Positions 1 to 4,779 of a stretch of 5,434 bases of DNA are shown here, piece after piece. Below the pieces are notes generated by a model. It made no database searches, was not told where the DNA came from, and was given only the letters and a program-made list of their open reading frames with translations. The position numbers and the translations under genes were made by a program. Source of the DNA: DASRSS01 sp035656335. Lineage in GTDB: Bacteria; Actinomycetota; Actinomycetes; Mycobacteriales; Jatrophihabitantaceae. Numbering within the stretch: the stretch's first letter is position 1; each line of letters begins with the position of its first letter. The stretch is from NCBI GenBank assembly GCA_035656335.1, contig DASRSS010000248.1, positions 1 to 5,434 of the forward strand, given 5' to 3'.

Positions 1-1
1 C

Positions 2-793
2 GTGGTCGCCGTCTACTCGACGTTCCTGAACCGCGCGTTCGATCAGCTGCTGATGGACGTCGCGCTGCACCGGCTGCCGGTCACGGTCGTGCTGGACCGC
101 GCCGGCGTGACCGGCGACGACGGCGCGTCCCACAACGGCATGTGGGATCTGGCGATTCTCGGTGTGGTGCCCGGCCTGCGCGTGGCGGCACCGCGCGACG
201 CGGAAACGCTGCGCCTCGAACTGCGCGAGGCGGTGCAGTGGCCGGACGGCCCGACCGTGCTGCGGTTCCCGAAGACGCCGCTGTCCGCCGATCTGCCGGC
301 CGCCCGCTGTGTCGACGGGCTGGACGTGCTCAGCGAGAGCTCCGCCGACGCCGCGGTCGACGTGCTGGTCGTGTCGGTCGGCGCCGTGGCCGCCGACGTA
401 CAGGCGGCCGCGGAGCGGGTACGCGCCGCGGGGCGTTCGGTGCGCGTCGTGGACCCGCGCTGGGTGCAGCCGCTGCCGTCCGCGCTGGTGTCCTTGGCGC
501 GTGGCGCGGGGCTGGTCGCGACCGTCGAGGACGGTGTCGTGTCCGGCGGCGTGGGCGCCCGGGTCTCGCAGCTGCTGCGTGCTGCCGGCGTGGACGCGCC
601 GACGCGGGAGATCGGTATCCCTGCGCGGTTCCTCGACCACGGCAAGGTGACCGACGTGCGGGCGCAGGTCGGGATCACCGCCGAGCCGATCGCGGCGCGG
701 GTCCTCGACTGGTGCGACGCCGTGCTCGGTCCGGTGCCGCGTGCCGACGCCGGCCTGTCCGGCCTGTCGGGGACAGTCGCCGCGGAGCGCTAG
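2..793 (+). CDS. dxs: 1-deoxy-D-xylulose-5-phosphate synthase, C-terminal part (5' end outside window)
   Basis: Thiamine-diphosphate enzyme that condenses pyruvate with glyceraldehyde 3-phosphate, the first step of the cytosolic MEP pathway to isoprenoids. The visible 263 residues cover the end of the pyrimidine-binding transketolase domain and the whole transketolase C-terminal domain. Family signatures, numbered from the first full codon: YSTFLNRAFDQ (5-15), DRAGVTGDDGASHNGMWD (32-49), PTVLRFPK (84-91), VVDPRWVQPLP (149-159), EDG (176-178) and GIPARFLDHG (205-214). DXS proteins are about 620-650 residues, so more than half, including the N-terminal cofactor-binding domain, lies left of the window. 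The valine at the edge is internal and not a start. The tail after residue 245 is low-complexity and includes a duplicated LSG from a 9-base tandem repeat at 751-768. The stop codon TAG at 791-793 is part of the -10 hexamer of the next gene. An organism may carry several dxs paralogues; I cannot say which this is. Confidence 0.95.
   Translation: MVAVYSTFLNRAFDQLLMDVALHRLPVTVVLDRAGVTGDDGASHNGMWDLAILGVVPGLRVAAPRDAETLRLELREAVQWPDGPTVLRFPKTPLSADLPAARCVDGLDVLSESSADAAVDVLVVSVGAVAADVQAAAERVRAAGRSVRVVDPRWVQPLPSALVSLARGAGLVATVEDGVVSGGVGARVSQLLRAAGVDAPTREIGIPARFLDHGKVTDVRAQVGITAEPIAARVLDWCDAVLGPVPRADAGLSGLSGTVAAER
751..768 (+). repeat. 9-bp tandem duplication inside the dxs tail
   Basis: Two exact copies of cggcctgtc lie side by side (751-759 and 760-768) and encode the repeated LSG of the variable DXS C-terminal tail. 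The repeat keeps the frame, so it is a harmless length change in a poorly conserved tail. It lies just upstream of the promoter of the next gene, which is the only reason to note it. Confidence 0.7.
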
Positions 794-796
794 CGT
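791..796 (+). promoter_or_regulatory. -10 hexamer TAGCGT for a leaderless LigD-Pol transcript
   Basis: TAGCGT fits the actinobacterial -10 consensus TANNNT and ends exactly 6 bases before the ATG at 803. A transcript starting at that A would have no leader. It overlaps the dxs stop codon. No good -35 is visible: the region 17-18 bases upstream reads cgggga, and gggaca at 770-775 leaves a spacer of only 15. No Shine-Dalgarno sequence precedes the ATG, which supports leaderless initiation. Three other starts in the window have the same spacing. Confidence 0.6.
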
Positions 797-802
797 TGGC
801 CC

Positions 803-1858
803 ATGCCGTCGCCCAGCGAGGAGCTCAAGGTCGGGTCCCGGACCGTCCGGATCAGCAATCCCGACCGGGTCTACTTTCCTGCGATCGGCGCGACGAAGCG
901 CGACCTGGCGCAGTACTACCTGTCCGTCGGTGACGGCATCGTGCGCGCGCTGCGCGAGCGGCCGTGCATGCTGCACCGCTATCCCGAGGGCCTGGCGGGG
1001 GAGAAGATCTACCAGAAGCGGCTGCCCAAGGGCGCGCCGGACTGGGTCGAGACCGCGCAGGTGAGCTTCCCGTCCGGACGAGTCGCGGACGAGCTGTGCG
1101 TCACCGAGCTCGCGTCGGTGATCTGGGCCGTCCAGATGTCGACCGTCGAGTTCCATCCGTGGCACACGCGCCGGTCGGACGTGGAGAAGCCGGACGAGCT
1201 GCGCATCGATCTGGATCCGCAGCCGGGCACGGGCTTCGCCGAGGCGAAGGCCGTGGCCGCGATCGTGCACGAGGTCCTGGACGAGCTGGGCGCGGTCGGC
1301 TGGCCGAAGACGTCCGGGTCACGTGGCGTGCACATCTACGTGCGCGTGGAGCCGCGCTTCGGGTTCCGCGAGGTGCGCCGTGCCGCGCTGGCGTTCGCAC
1401 GCGAGGTGGAGCGGCGCGCGCCCGCGCAGGTGACGACGGCGTGGTGGAAGGAGGAGCGCGGCGCGCAGATCTTCCTGGACTACAACCAGAACGCGAAGGA
1501 CCGGACGATCGCCGCCGCCTACTCGGTGCGCGGCTTCGACCACGCTCCGGTGTCGGCGCCCGTCACCTGGGACGAGTTGCCGGACGTCGAGACGAACGAC
1601 TTCACGATCAACACGATGCCGGCCCGGTTCGCCGCGCTCGGCGACGTGCACGCGGGCATCGACGACGCCGTCTGGGACATCGAGCCGCTGCTCGACTGGG
1701 CCGATCGCGACGAGCGCGAGCACGGCCTCGGCGACGCGCCCTATCCGCCGAACTTCCCGAAGCAGGACGGCGAACCGCCACGGGTCCAGCCGTCCAAGAT
1801 GAACAAGGCGAACTGGGCCACCGCTGCCGAACAGGGCCCGCCTCAGCAGCTCGACTGA
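803..1858 (+). CDS. stand-alone LigD-type polymerase/primase domain protein (PolDom)
   Basis: 351-residue protein of the archaeo-eukaryotic primase superfamily, as in the polymerase domain of the bacterial NHEJ ligase LigD. These enzymes add ribo- or deoxynucleotides at DNA ends and fill gaps in Ku-dependent end joining or repair. Visible landmarks: FHPWH (117-121), with H118 matching the conserved histidine region; the metal-binding pair D136 and D138 in RIDLDP; SGSRGVH (171-177), the nucleotide-binding S-G-x-R-G-x-H motif; and the third catalytic aspartate D226 in IFLDYNQN. The N-terminal part has RYPEG (59-63) and the PKGAPDWV block (75-82). All catalytic residues are present, so it should be active. 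There is no ligase or phosphoesterase domain, and no Ku or ligase gene in the window. The length fits the stand-alone PolD-type proteins known in mycobacteria. The start is set by the -10 element exactly 6 bases upstream. The gene lies 9 bases after dxs; co-transcription with dxs is possible, but it appears to have its own promoter. Confidence 0.93.
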   Translation: MPSPSEELKVGSRTVRISNPDRVYFPAIGATKRDLAQYYLSVGDGIVRALRERPCMLHRYPEGLAGEKIYQKRLPKGAPDWVETAQVSFPSGRVADELCVTELASVIWAVQMSTVEFHPWHTRRSDVEKPDELRIDLDPQPGTGFAEAKAVAAIVHEVLDELGAVGWPKTSGSRGVHIYVRVEPRFGFREVRRAALAFAREVERRAPAQVTTAWWKEERGAQIFLDYNQNAKDRTIAAAYSVRGFDHAPVSAPVTWDELPDVETNDFTINTMPARFAALGDVHAGIDDAVWDIEPLLDWADRDEREHGLGDAPYPPNFPKQDGEPPRVQPSKMNKANWATAAEQGPPQQLD

Positions 1859-1870
1859 CGTGATCAATAC

Positions 1871-1884
1871 GTCCGGTTTCGGAC
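1871..1884 (+). terminator. small hairpin after the LigD-Pol gene, possible weak terminator
   Basis: GTCCG (1871-1875) and CGGAC (1880-1884) form a 5-bp stem with a GTTT loop, 12 bases after the stop codon. It is followed by attctgtg, which is only weakly T-rich. It is the only stem near this gene end and could help termination, but the stem is short and chance is a real alternative. Confidence 0.3.
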
Positions 1885-1911
1885 ATTCTGTGACGTGCGT
1901 GTTCAGAACTT

Positions 1912-1937
1912 GGTTTGAGGCATCGAGAAAAGCGGTA
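1912..1937 (+). promoter_or_regulatory. stress-sigma (SigB/SigF-like) promoter candidate for the small membrane protein gene
   Basis: GGTTT (1912-1916) is followed after 16 bases by CGGTA (1933-1937). The known consensus for actinobacterial SigB/SigF-type promoters is GTTT or GGTTT, then about 15-17 bases, then GGGTA, so only one base differs. Transcription would start near 1945 and leave a leader of about 45 bases containing the ribosome binding site. The alternative SigA reading (TTGAGG with TAAAAC) has a 15-base spacer and lacks the conserved final T. This is a motif match only. Confidence 0.5.
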
Positions 1938-1976
1938 AAACGCCTCCGACGTCGCCCAGCGTGGTGCGACCTGGCT

Positions 1977-1983
1977 GAAGGAG
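1977..1983 (+). promoter_or_regulatory. strong ribosome binding site GAAGGAG for the 51-codon gene
   Basis: GAAGGAG ends 7 bases before the ATG at 1991, nearly ideal complementarity and spacing to the 16S rRNA 3' end. It is the only strong Shine-Dalgarno sequence at a gene start in this window, and it decides the start of a gene short enough to be overlooked. Confidence 0.85.
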
Positions 1984-1990
1984 TCACGCC

Positions 1991-2146
1991 ATGATCTTGT
2001 TGGGGGTAATCCTCCTCATCATCGGCTTCGTTGCCGCGGTACATATTATTTGGATCCTCGGCATAATCGCCGTGGTCGTCGGCGCGATCTTCGCAATCGC
2101 GGGCTTCGCCGGGCACGAGATCGGCGGTCGCAGGCACATCTTTTGA
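1991..2146 (+). CDS. 51-residue hydrophobic membrane protein, DUF6131-like
   Basis: The product begins MILLGVILLI and is almost entirely hydrophobic from residue 2 to 40, broken by A-V-H (16-18) and W21. This suggests two short membrane helices (about 2-16 and 19-40) joined by a tight turn, or one long hairpin. It ends in a polar tail, GHEIGGRRHIF (41-51). The GGRRH plus terminal aromatic residue is the hallmark I associate with the actinobacterial DUF6131 family of about 50 residues, whose function is unknown. The start is supported by a GAAGGAG site 7 bases upstream. Codon use is less GC-biased than in the neighbours (TTG, GTA, ATT, ATA, GCA occur), partly because of the Ile/Leu/Phe-rich composition. 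A stress-sigma-like promoter upstream suggests induction by envelope or osmotic stress, which is inference. Hairpins downstream isolate it as a single-gene unit. Confidence 0.82.
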   Translation: MILLGVILLIIGFVAAVHIIWILGIIAVVVGAIFAIAGFAGHEIGGRRHIF

Positions 2147-2152
2147 CCTGCG

Positions 2153-2170
2153 GTGGGCTAAAGAGCCCGC
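2153..2170 (+). terminator. short stem-loop just after the small membrane protein gene
   Basis: GGGCT (2155-2159) pairs with AGCCC (2164-2168) around an AAAG loop. A G-U pair and a G-C pair extend the stem to 7 bp. It starts 6 bases after the stop codon and is followed by gtccggtttgctg, which has only a short T run. It is probably the first part of the terminator for the 51-codon gene, with the larger palindrome downstream as the main stop. Confidence 0.45.
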
Positions 2171-2193
2171 GTCCGGTTTGCTGATGCCTTATT

Positions 2194-2245
2194 GCGCCAA
2201 AGCTGTATTACGCGTTCCGCGGAACTCGTAATACAGCTTTGGCGC
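2194..2245. terminator. 52-base near-perfect palindrome between convergent genes, likely bidirectional terminator
   Basis: The left arm 2194-2212 and right arm 2227-2245 are a perfect 19-bp inverted repeat (gcgccaaagctgtattacg and its reverse complement). After one C/T mismatch (2213 against 2226), the centre gttccgcggaac is itself a perfect palindrome. The whole element is therefore 26 bp against 26 bp with one mismatch. It lies 47 bases after the small membrane protein gene and 13 bases from the stop codon of the GNAT gene, so it can end transcripts from both sides. Neither side has a U-tract, which is common for actinobacterial terminators. The stem is unusually long and moderately AT-rich, so a protein-binding or cruciform role, or membership in a dispersed palindromic repeat family, is also possible. 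Confidence 0.7.
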
Positions 2246-2258
2246 GCATCATATTGGT

Positions 2259-2756
2259 CTAGACAGCGGTCAGGCCTCGCTGATACCAAATGCCCGGCGA
2301 TCCGCTCAGTTCTGCGGGATGTGCCCGGCGCGTCGGCCGGAAACCTGCCTTGATCAGCACGCGCTGCGACGCGGGATTGCTGTCTGCGGCCGCGGCAATG
2401 AGCCGTCGCAGGCCGTGCCGGCCCACGGCCAGCCCGCACATATCCAGGACGGTGGCGGTTGCCACGCCCCGCCCGCACGCGCATTCGGCAACCCGGTACC
2501 CGAGCTGGGCCGTGGCGTCGGCCTCGAACTCCAGGTTGAACCGTCCGAGCACGGCGGCATCGTCGTCGACAAGAACGTAGAAGGCCGCCGTGCCCGCATC
2601 CTGGTCCGCAAGCAGCTCGTCGAGGCGGTCGTCGATGCTGTCGAAGTACGCGTCGCCACGGTCGAGGACGTACTTGGCGAAGAACACCCGGTTCTCACGC
2701 TCGAACGCCAGCACCGCTCGGTAGAGCTCGGGTCGGAGCAGCTGTAACTCGGGCAC
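2259..2756 (-). CDS. GNAT-family N-acetyltransferase, RimJ/RimL-like
   Basis: 165-residue cytosolic enzyme of the GCN5-related N-acetyltransferase fold, which moves an acetyl group from acetyl-CoA to an amine. Landmarks: strands around FYVLVDDDAAVLGRFNLEF (59-77), then GYRVAECACGRGVATATV (86-103) with the pyrophosphate-binding GRGVA loop of motif A, and the motif B segment DSNPASQRVLIKAGFRP (125-141), where N127 and the N-x-A-S-x-x-V pattern are typical of RimJ/RimL-like members. The substrate cannot be read from the sequence. The start is GTG (MPELQLL), chosen because a TAGGGT -10 hexamer ends exactly 6 bases before it. The gene follows the PNPOx-like gene after 19 bases on the same strand. 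It can be co-transcribed with that gene and also expressed from its own promoter. It ends 13 bases from the large palindrome, its probable terminator. Confidence 0.9.
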   Translation of the reverse strand: MPELQLLRPELYRAVLAFERENRVFFAKYVLDRGDAYFDSIDDRLDELLADQDAGTAAFYVLVDDDAAVLGRFNLEFEADATAQLGYRVAECACGRGVATATVLDMCGLAVGRHGLRRLIAAAADSNPASQRVLIKAGFRPTRRAHPAELSGSPGIWYQRGLTAV

Positions 2757-2762
2757 CGTCGC

Positions 2763-2768
2763 ACCCTA
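2763..2768 (-). promoter_or_regulatory. -10 hexamer TAGGGT for a leaderless GNAT transcript
   Basis: Reading the - strand, TAGGGT is followed by gcgacg and then the GTG start at 2756, the same 6-base spacing as at the other three leaderless-type starts. It lies 7 bases after the stop codon of the PNPOx-like gene, so it would act as an internal promoter of a two-gene unit. No clear -35 is visible at 16-18 bases upstream, and no Shine-Dalgarno sequence is present. Confidence 0.55.
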
Positions 2769-2775
2769 GCGGTGG

Positions 2776-3279
2776 TCAGAAGCTGAAGCGCGTGCAGTCC
2801 GTCGGGAACGCGAACCAGGCCAGCGCGCGTCGTGGGGTGATCACGCGCAGGCCACCACCCTGCTCGTCCGCCCACGAGTCCGGCGTCGGCGCGTACTCGG
2901 GGTGGTACTTCTCGAACGCCTTCGCCAGGCGGGCGCCGAGGTCGTCCGGATCGGCCCTGGTCGCGGTGGAGACGCCTTCGACGATCACCACCTCGGTGCC
3001 GCTCTCCAGGGTCAGCGTGCACGCCGGGTTGTGTTCGAGGTTGCGCACGTGCCGGGTGGTCGGAGCACCGTCGTAGTAGAACCCGCCGTCCACCCAAACG
3101 CCCCAGCGCGGCACCGAGTGCGGGGTGCCGTCGGGTCGCACGGTGGCGAGCCAGTAGTGCCGGGACGCGCGCAGCCGGTCCTCGACCTCGTCCCAGGTCA
3201 GCATGCCGTCGCTGCTGGTCGGTAGGCCGTAGCCGTCGGGCATCGTGGGACGCGCGCGGTCAGGAGCGGGAGAAGCCAT
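2776..3279 (-). CDS. pyridoxamine 5'-phosphate oxidase-fold (flavin/F420-type) family protein
   Basis: 167-residue protein with the split beta-barrel fold of PNPOx-like flavoproteins. The core is SRHYWLATVRPDGTPHSVP (39-57), then RWGVWVDGGFYYDGAPTTRHVRNLEHNP (58-85), where G-A-P-T-T-R-H-V-R-N-L is the expected phosphate/cofactor-contacting segment, then CTLTLESGTEVVIVEG (87-102). The C-terminal half (115-140, AKAFEKYHPEYAP with PDSW) and the closing ALAWFAF (152-158) are also usual in this group. In actinobacteria many such proteins bind FMN, FAD or the deazaflavin F420 and reduce small molecules. Which cofactor applies here cannot be told, and true pyridoxamine-phosphate oxidase activity is unlikely. 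The first ATG is preferred over the methionine at residue 13 because a TACGTT -10 hexamer ends exactly 6 bases before it. It is divergent from the SMP-30 gene, with 88 bases between them, and is followed after 19 bases by the GNAT gene. Confidence 0.88.
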   Translation of the reverse strand: MASPAPDRARPTMPDGYGLPTSSDGMLTWDEVEDRLRASRHYWLATVRPDGTPHSVPRWGVWVDGGFYYDGAPTTRHVRNLEHNPACTLTLESGTEVVIVEGVSTATRADPDDLGARLAKAFEKYHPEYAPTPDSWADEQGGGLRVITPRRALAWFAFPTDCTRFSF

Positions 3280-3285
3280 GGCTGC

Positions 3286-3291
3286 AACGTA
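3286..3291 (-). promoter_or_regulatory. -10 hexamer TACGTT for a leaderless PNPOx-like transcript
   Basis: On the - strand TACGTT is followed by gcagcc and the ATG at 3279. A good -35-like TTGACG lies at 3308-3303, but the spacer to TACGTT is only 11 bases, so the two are unlikely to work together. A GGAGG stretch at 3302-3298 is 18 bases from the ATG, too far to act as a ribosome binding site. The leaderless reading is therefore the simplest. Confidence 0.55.
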
Positions 3292-3355
3292 GCGAGGTCC
3301 TCCGTCAACGCGTCCCGGCCGATGGCGACGAGCGCGCCCGGCCGAGGATTGCGGC

Positions 3356-3361
3356 TAGCTT
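3356..3361 (+). promoter_or_regulatory. -10 hexamer TAGCTT for a leaderless SMP-30 family gene transcript
   Basis: TAGCTT is followed by ggcagc and the ATG at 3368, again exactly 6 bases. No recognisable -35 lies 16-18 bases upstream, where the DNA is cgcgcc-like. With the divergent TACGTT at 3286-3291, the two -10 elements are about 64 bases apart, so the RNA polymerase footprints would largely overlap. Confidence 0.55.
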
Positions 3362-3367
3362 GGCAGC

Positions 3368-4267
3368 ATGACGTCGAGGCAGCTGCGCACGGTCCTCAGC
3401 GGAGGCGGGTTCTTCGAGGGCCCGCGCTGGCACGACGGCACCTGGTGGGTCTCGGACTTCTACCGTCACCAGGTGAGCACCGTCGACGCGAGCGGCACCG
3501 AAACGGTGATCGTCGAGGTCGAGCACCAGCCGTCCGGAATCGACTGGCTGCCGGACGGATCGCTCGTGATCGTCTCGATGAAGGACCGGCGGCTGCTCCG
3601 GTTCGCCGACGGCACGCTGTCGACGTTCGCCGACCTCGGGCCGTACTGCGGCGGGCACCTCAACGACCTCGTGGTGGATCGCGCCGGCCGGGTGTTCGTC
3701 GGGGACTTCGGCTTCGACCTGATGGCCGGCGACGACGGCACGCCCGCCACGCTCAAGCGGGTCGACCCGGACGGCACCGTCACCGTGGTCGCCGACGACC
3801 TGTACTTCCCGAACGGATCGGTGATCACGCCCGACGACGCCACGCTGATCGTCGGCGAGACGCTGGGCAACCGGTACACCGCGTTCGACCTGAACCCGGA
3901 CGGCTCGCTGACGAACCGCCGGATCTGGGCCGAGTTCGCCCCGCCGCCCACCGGCTGGACGGCCGAGGAGGTGTTCGGGCAGCTCGTCGTCGCGCCGGAC
4001 GGCTGCACGCTGGACGCCGACGGTCACATCTGGGCCGCGGACGCCGTCGGCAGCCGAGTGGTGCGCGTCGCCCCGGGCGGCGCGATCGTGGACGAGGTCC
4101 ACGCGCCCGACGGGCTCGGGATCTACGCGTGCGCGCTCGGCGGGGACGACGGCCGCACCCTGCTGATGTGCTGCGCGCCGGACTTCTACGAGCACAACCG
4201 CGCACCGGTTCGCGAGGCCGTGCTGCTGGCCACCGACGTCGACGTCCCGCACGCCGGCCGGCCCTAA
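3368..4267 (+). CDS. SMP-30/gluconolactonase/LRE family protein (six-bladed beta-propeller lactonase)
   Basis: 299-residue beta-propeller enzyme of the regucalcin/gluconolactonase group, which uses one divalent metal to hydrolyse sugar lactones or related esters. Metal ligands known in regucalcin have clear counterparts: E17 in FFEGPRW, N149 in YFPNGSV and D211 in VAPDGCTLD. The substrate-site region HLNDLVVD (97-104, with N99 and D100) is also present, followed by the usual blade pattern G-R-V-F-V-G-D (107-113), ITPDDATLIVGET (153-165) and DADGHIWAAD (216-225). The length is normal for the family, and no signal peptide is visible, so it should be cytosolic. The substrate cannot be inferred: neighbours are not sugar-catabolic genes. 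The ATG is chosen for its TAGCTT -10 hexamer 6 bases upstream. The 3' end converges on the DinB gene, and their stop codons overlap. Confidence 0.92.
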   Translation: MTSRQLRTVLSGGGFFEGPRWHDGTWWVSDFYRHQVSTVDASGTETVIVEVEHQPSGIDWLPDGSLVIVSMKDRRLLRFADGTLSTFADLGPYCGGHLNDLVVDRAGRVFVGDFGFDLMAGDDGTPATLKRVDPDGTVTVVADDLYFPNGSVITPDDATLIVGETLGNRYTAFDLNPDGSLTNRRIWAEFAPPPTGWTAEEVFGQLVVAPDGCTLDADGHIWAADAVGSRVVRVAPGGAIVDEVHAPDGLGIYACALGGDDGRTLLMCCAPDFYEHNRAPVREAVLLATDVDVPHAGRP

Positions 4268-4758
4268 CCAGTGGCCAGGATCTGCTCGCGCAGGATGTCC
4301 GCGTGACCGCAGTGCTGGGCGAGTTCGCGTAGCACGTGCAGGTACACCCAGCGCAGCGGCAGCGGCCCGCGGCGGTTGCCGTGCACGAGATCGTCCAGGT
4401 GCAGGGACGCGGTCGCGCGTCGCGAAGCGGCGCACACCTCGCGATGGGCCGTCCGGACGCTCTCGATCGTGTCCGCGTCGTCGAGCACGAACGACTCATC
4501 CGGCGTGGCCGGGATGCCGAGCTCGGCGCGCGGGCGGCAGGTGATCGCCTCGTCGAACCAGACCTGCTCGACGAACGTCGCGTGCTTGACCAGGCCGAGC
4601 ACCGTCGTCCGGGACGGCACGAGCGAGCGGCGCGCCTGCTCCTCGGTCAGCCCGTTCAGGCAAGCGTTGAGTGCGGCCCGGTGCTCGTCCAGGAAGAACT
4701 CGAACTGCACGCGCTCGCCGGCGCCGATGACGTCCTCCATGCCCATACCGGGCAGCAT
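4264..4758 (-). CDS. DUF664/DinB-family protein (mycothiol-dependent type)
   Basis: 164-residue four-helix-bundle protein of the DinB superfamily, DUF664 branch. In actinobacteria, members act as metal-dependent thiol transferases that often use mycothiol, or are of unknown function. Visible signatures: LTEEQARRSLVPSRTTVLGL (37-56), VKHATFVEQVWF (57-68) with candidate metal ligand H59, and the C-terminal LRELAQHCGHADILREQI (143-160) with H149 and H152, the typical H-x-G-H-A-D-x-L-R-E ending. The start is uncertain. ATGs lie at residues 1, 5 and 7 (4758, 4746, 4740), none with a good ribosome binding site or a TANNNT hexamer; the third (MEDVIGAGE) is a fair alternative. The gene begins 21 bases after the stop of the upstream gene and in the same frame, so translational coupling is likely. 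It ends tail to tail with the SMP-30 gene. Confidence 0.88.
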   Translation of the reverse strand: MLPGMGMEDVIGAGERVQFEFFLDEHRAALNACLNGLTEEQARRSLVPSRTTVLGLVKHATFVEQVWFDEAITCRPRAELGIPATPDESFVLDDADTIESVRTAHREVCAASRRATASLHLDDLVHGNRRGPLPLRWVYLHVLRELAQHCGHADILREQILATG

Positions 4759-4779
4759 GTCACGCGGGCGGCTTCGTCC

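Noticed and set aside
1319..2137. 272-codon - strand frame running from inside the LigD-Pol gene through the small membrane protein gene
   Set aside because: It is antisense to two supported genes and crosses their promoter and ribosome binding site. Its first part is only the complement of the AT-rich region.
1870..2179. Direct repeat cgtccggttt at 1870-1879 and 2170-2179, flanking the 51-codon gene exactly 300 bases apart
   Set aside because: Ten-base matches are expected several times by chance in a window of this size and composition. There is no terminal inverted repeat or transposase, so it does not mark a mobile element.
2194..2245. Palindrome considered as an insertion-sequence remnant, MITE or attachment site
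   Set aside because: No target-site duplication, transposase or integrase is visible and no gene is broken nearby. A terminator in a convergent gap explains the position better.
2319..2747. 142-codon + strand frame opposite the GNAT gene
   Set aside because: The - strand frame encodes a complete acetyl-CoA-binding motif and has a matching promoter; the + strand frame shows no motif or start signal.
3303..3308. TTGACG on the - strand as the -35 of the PNPOx-like gene
   Set aside because: The spacer to the TACGTT -10 is 11 bases, well below the usual 16-19, and at the correct distance from TTGACG there is no -10-like hexamer before the ATG.
3322..4332. Open frame of 336 codons on the + strand overlapping the SMP-30 gene
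   Set aside because: Arg-rich low-complexity translation in another frame of a well-supported gene, running past that gene's stop into the antisense DinB gene.
3305..4435. Long open frame of 376 codons on the - strand opposite the SMP-30 gene
   Set aside because: Its translation is Arg/Ala/Val-rich with no family motif, as expected from the antisense of a GC-rich gene. The + strand frame has intact SMP-30 metal ligands and a promoter.
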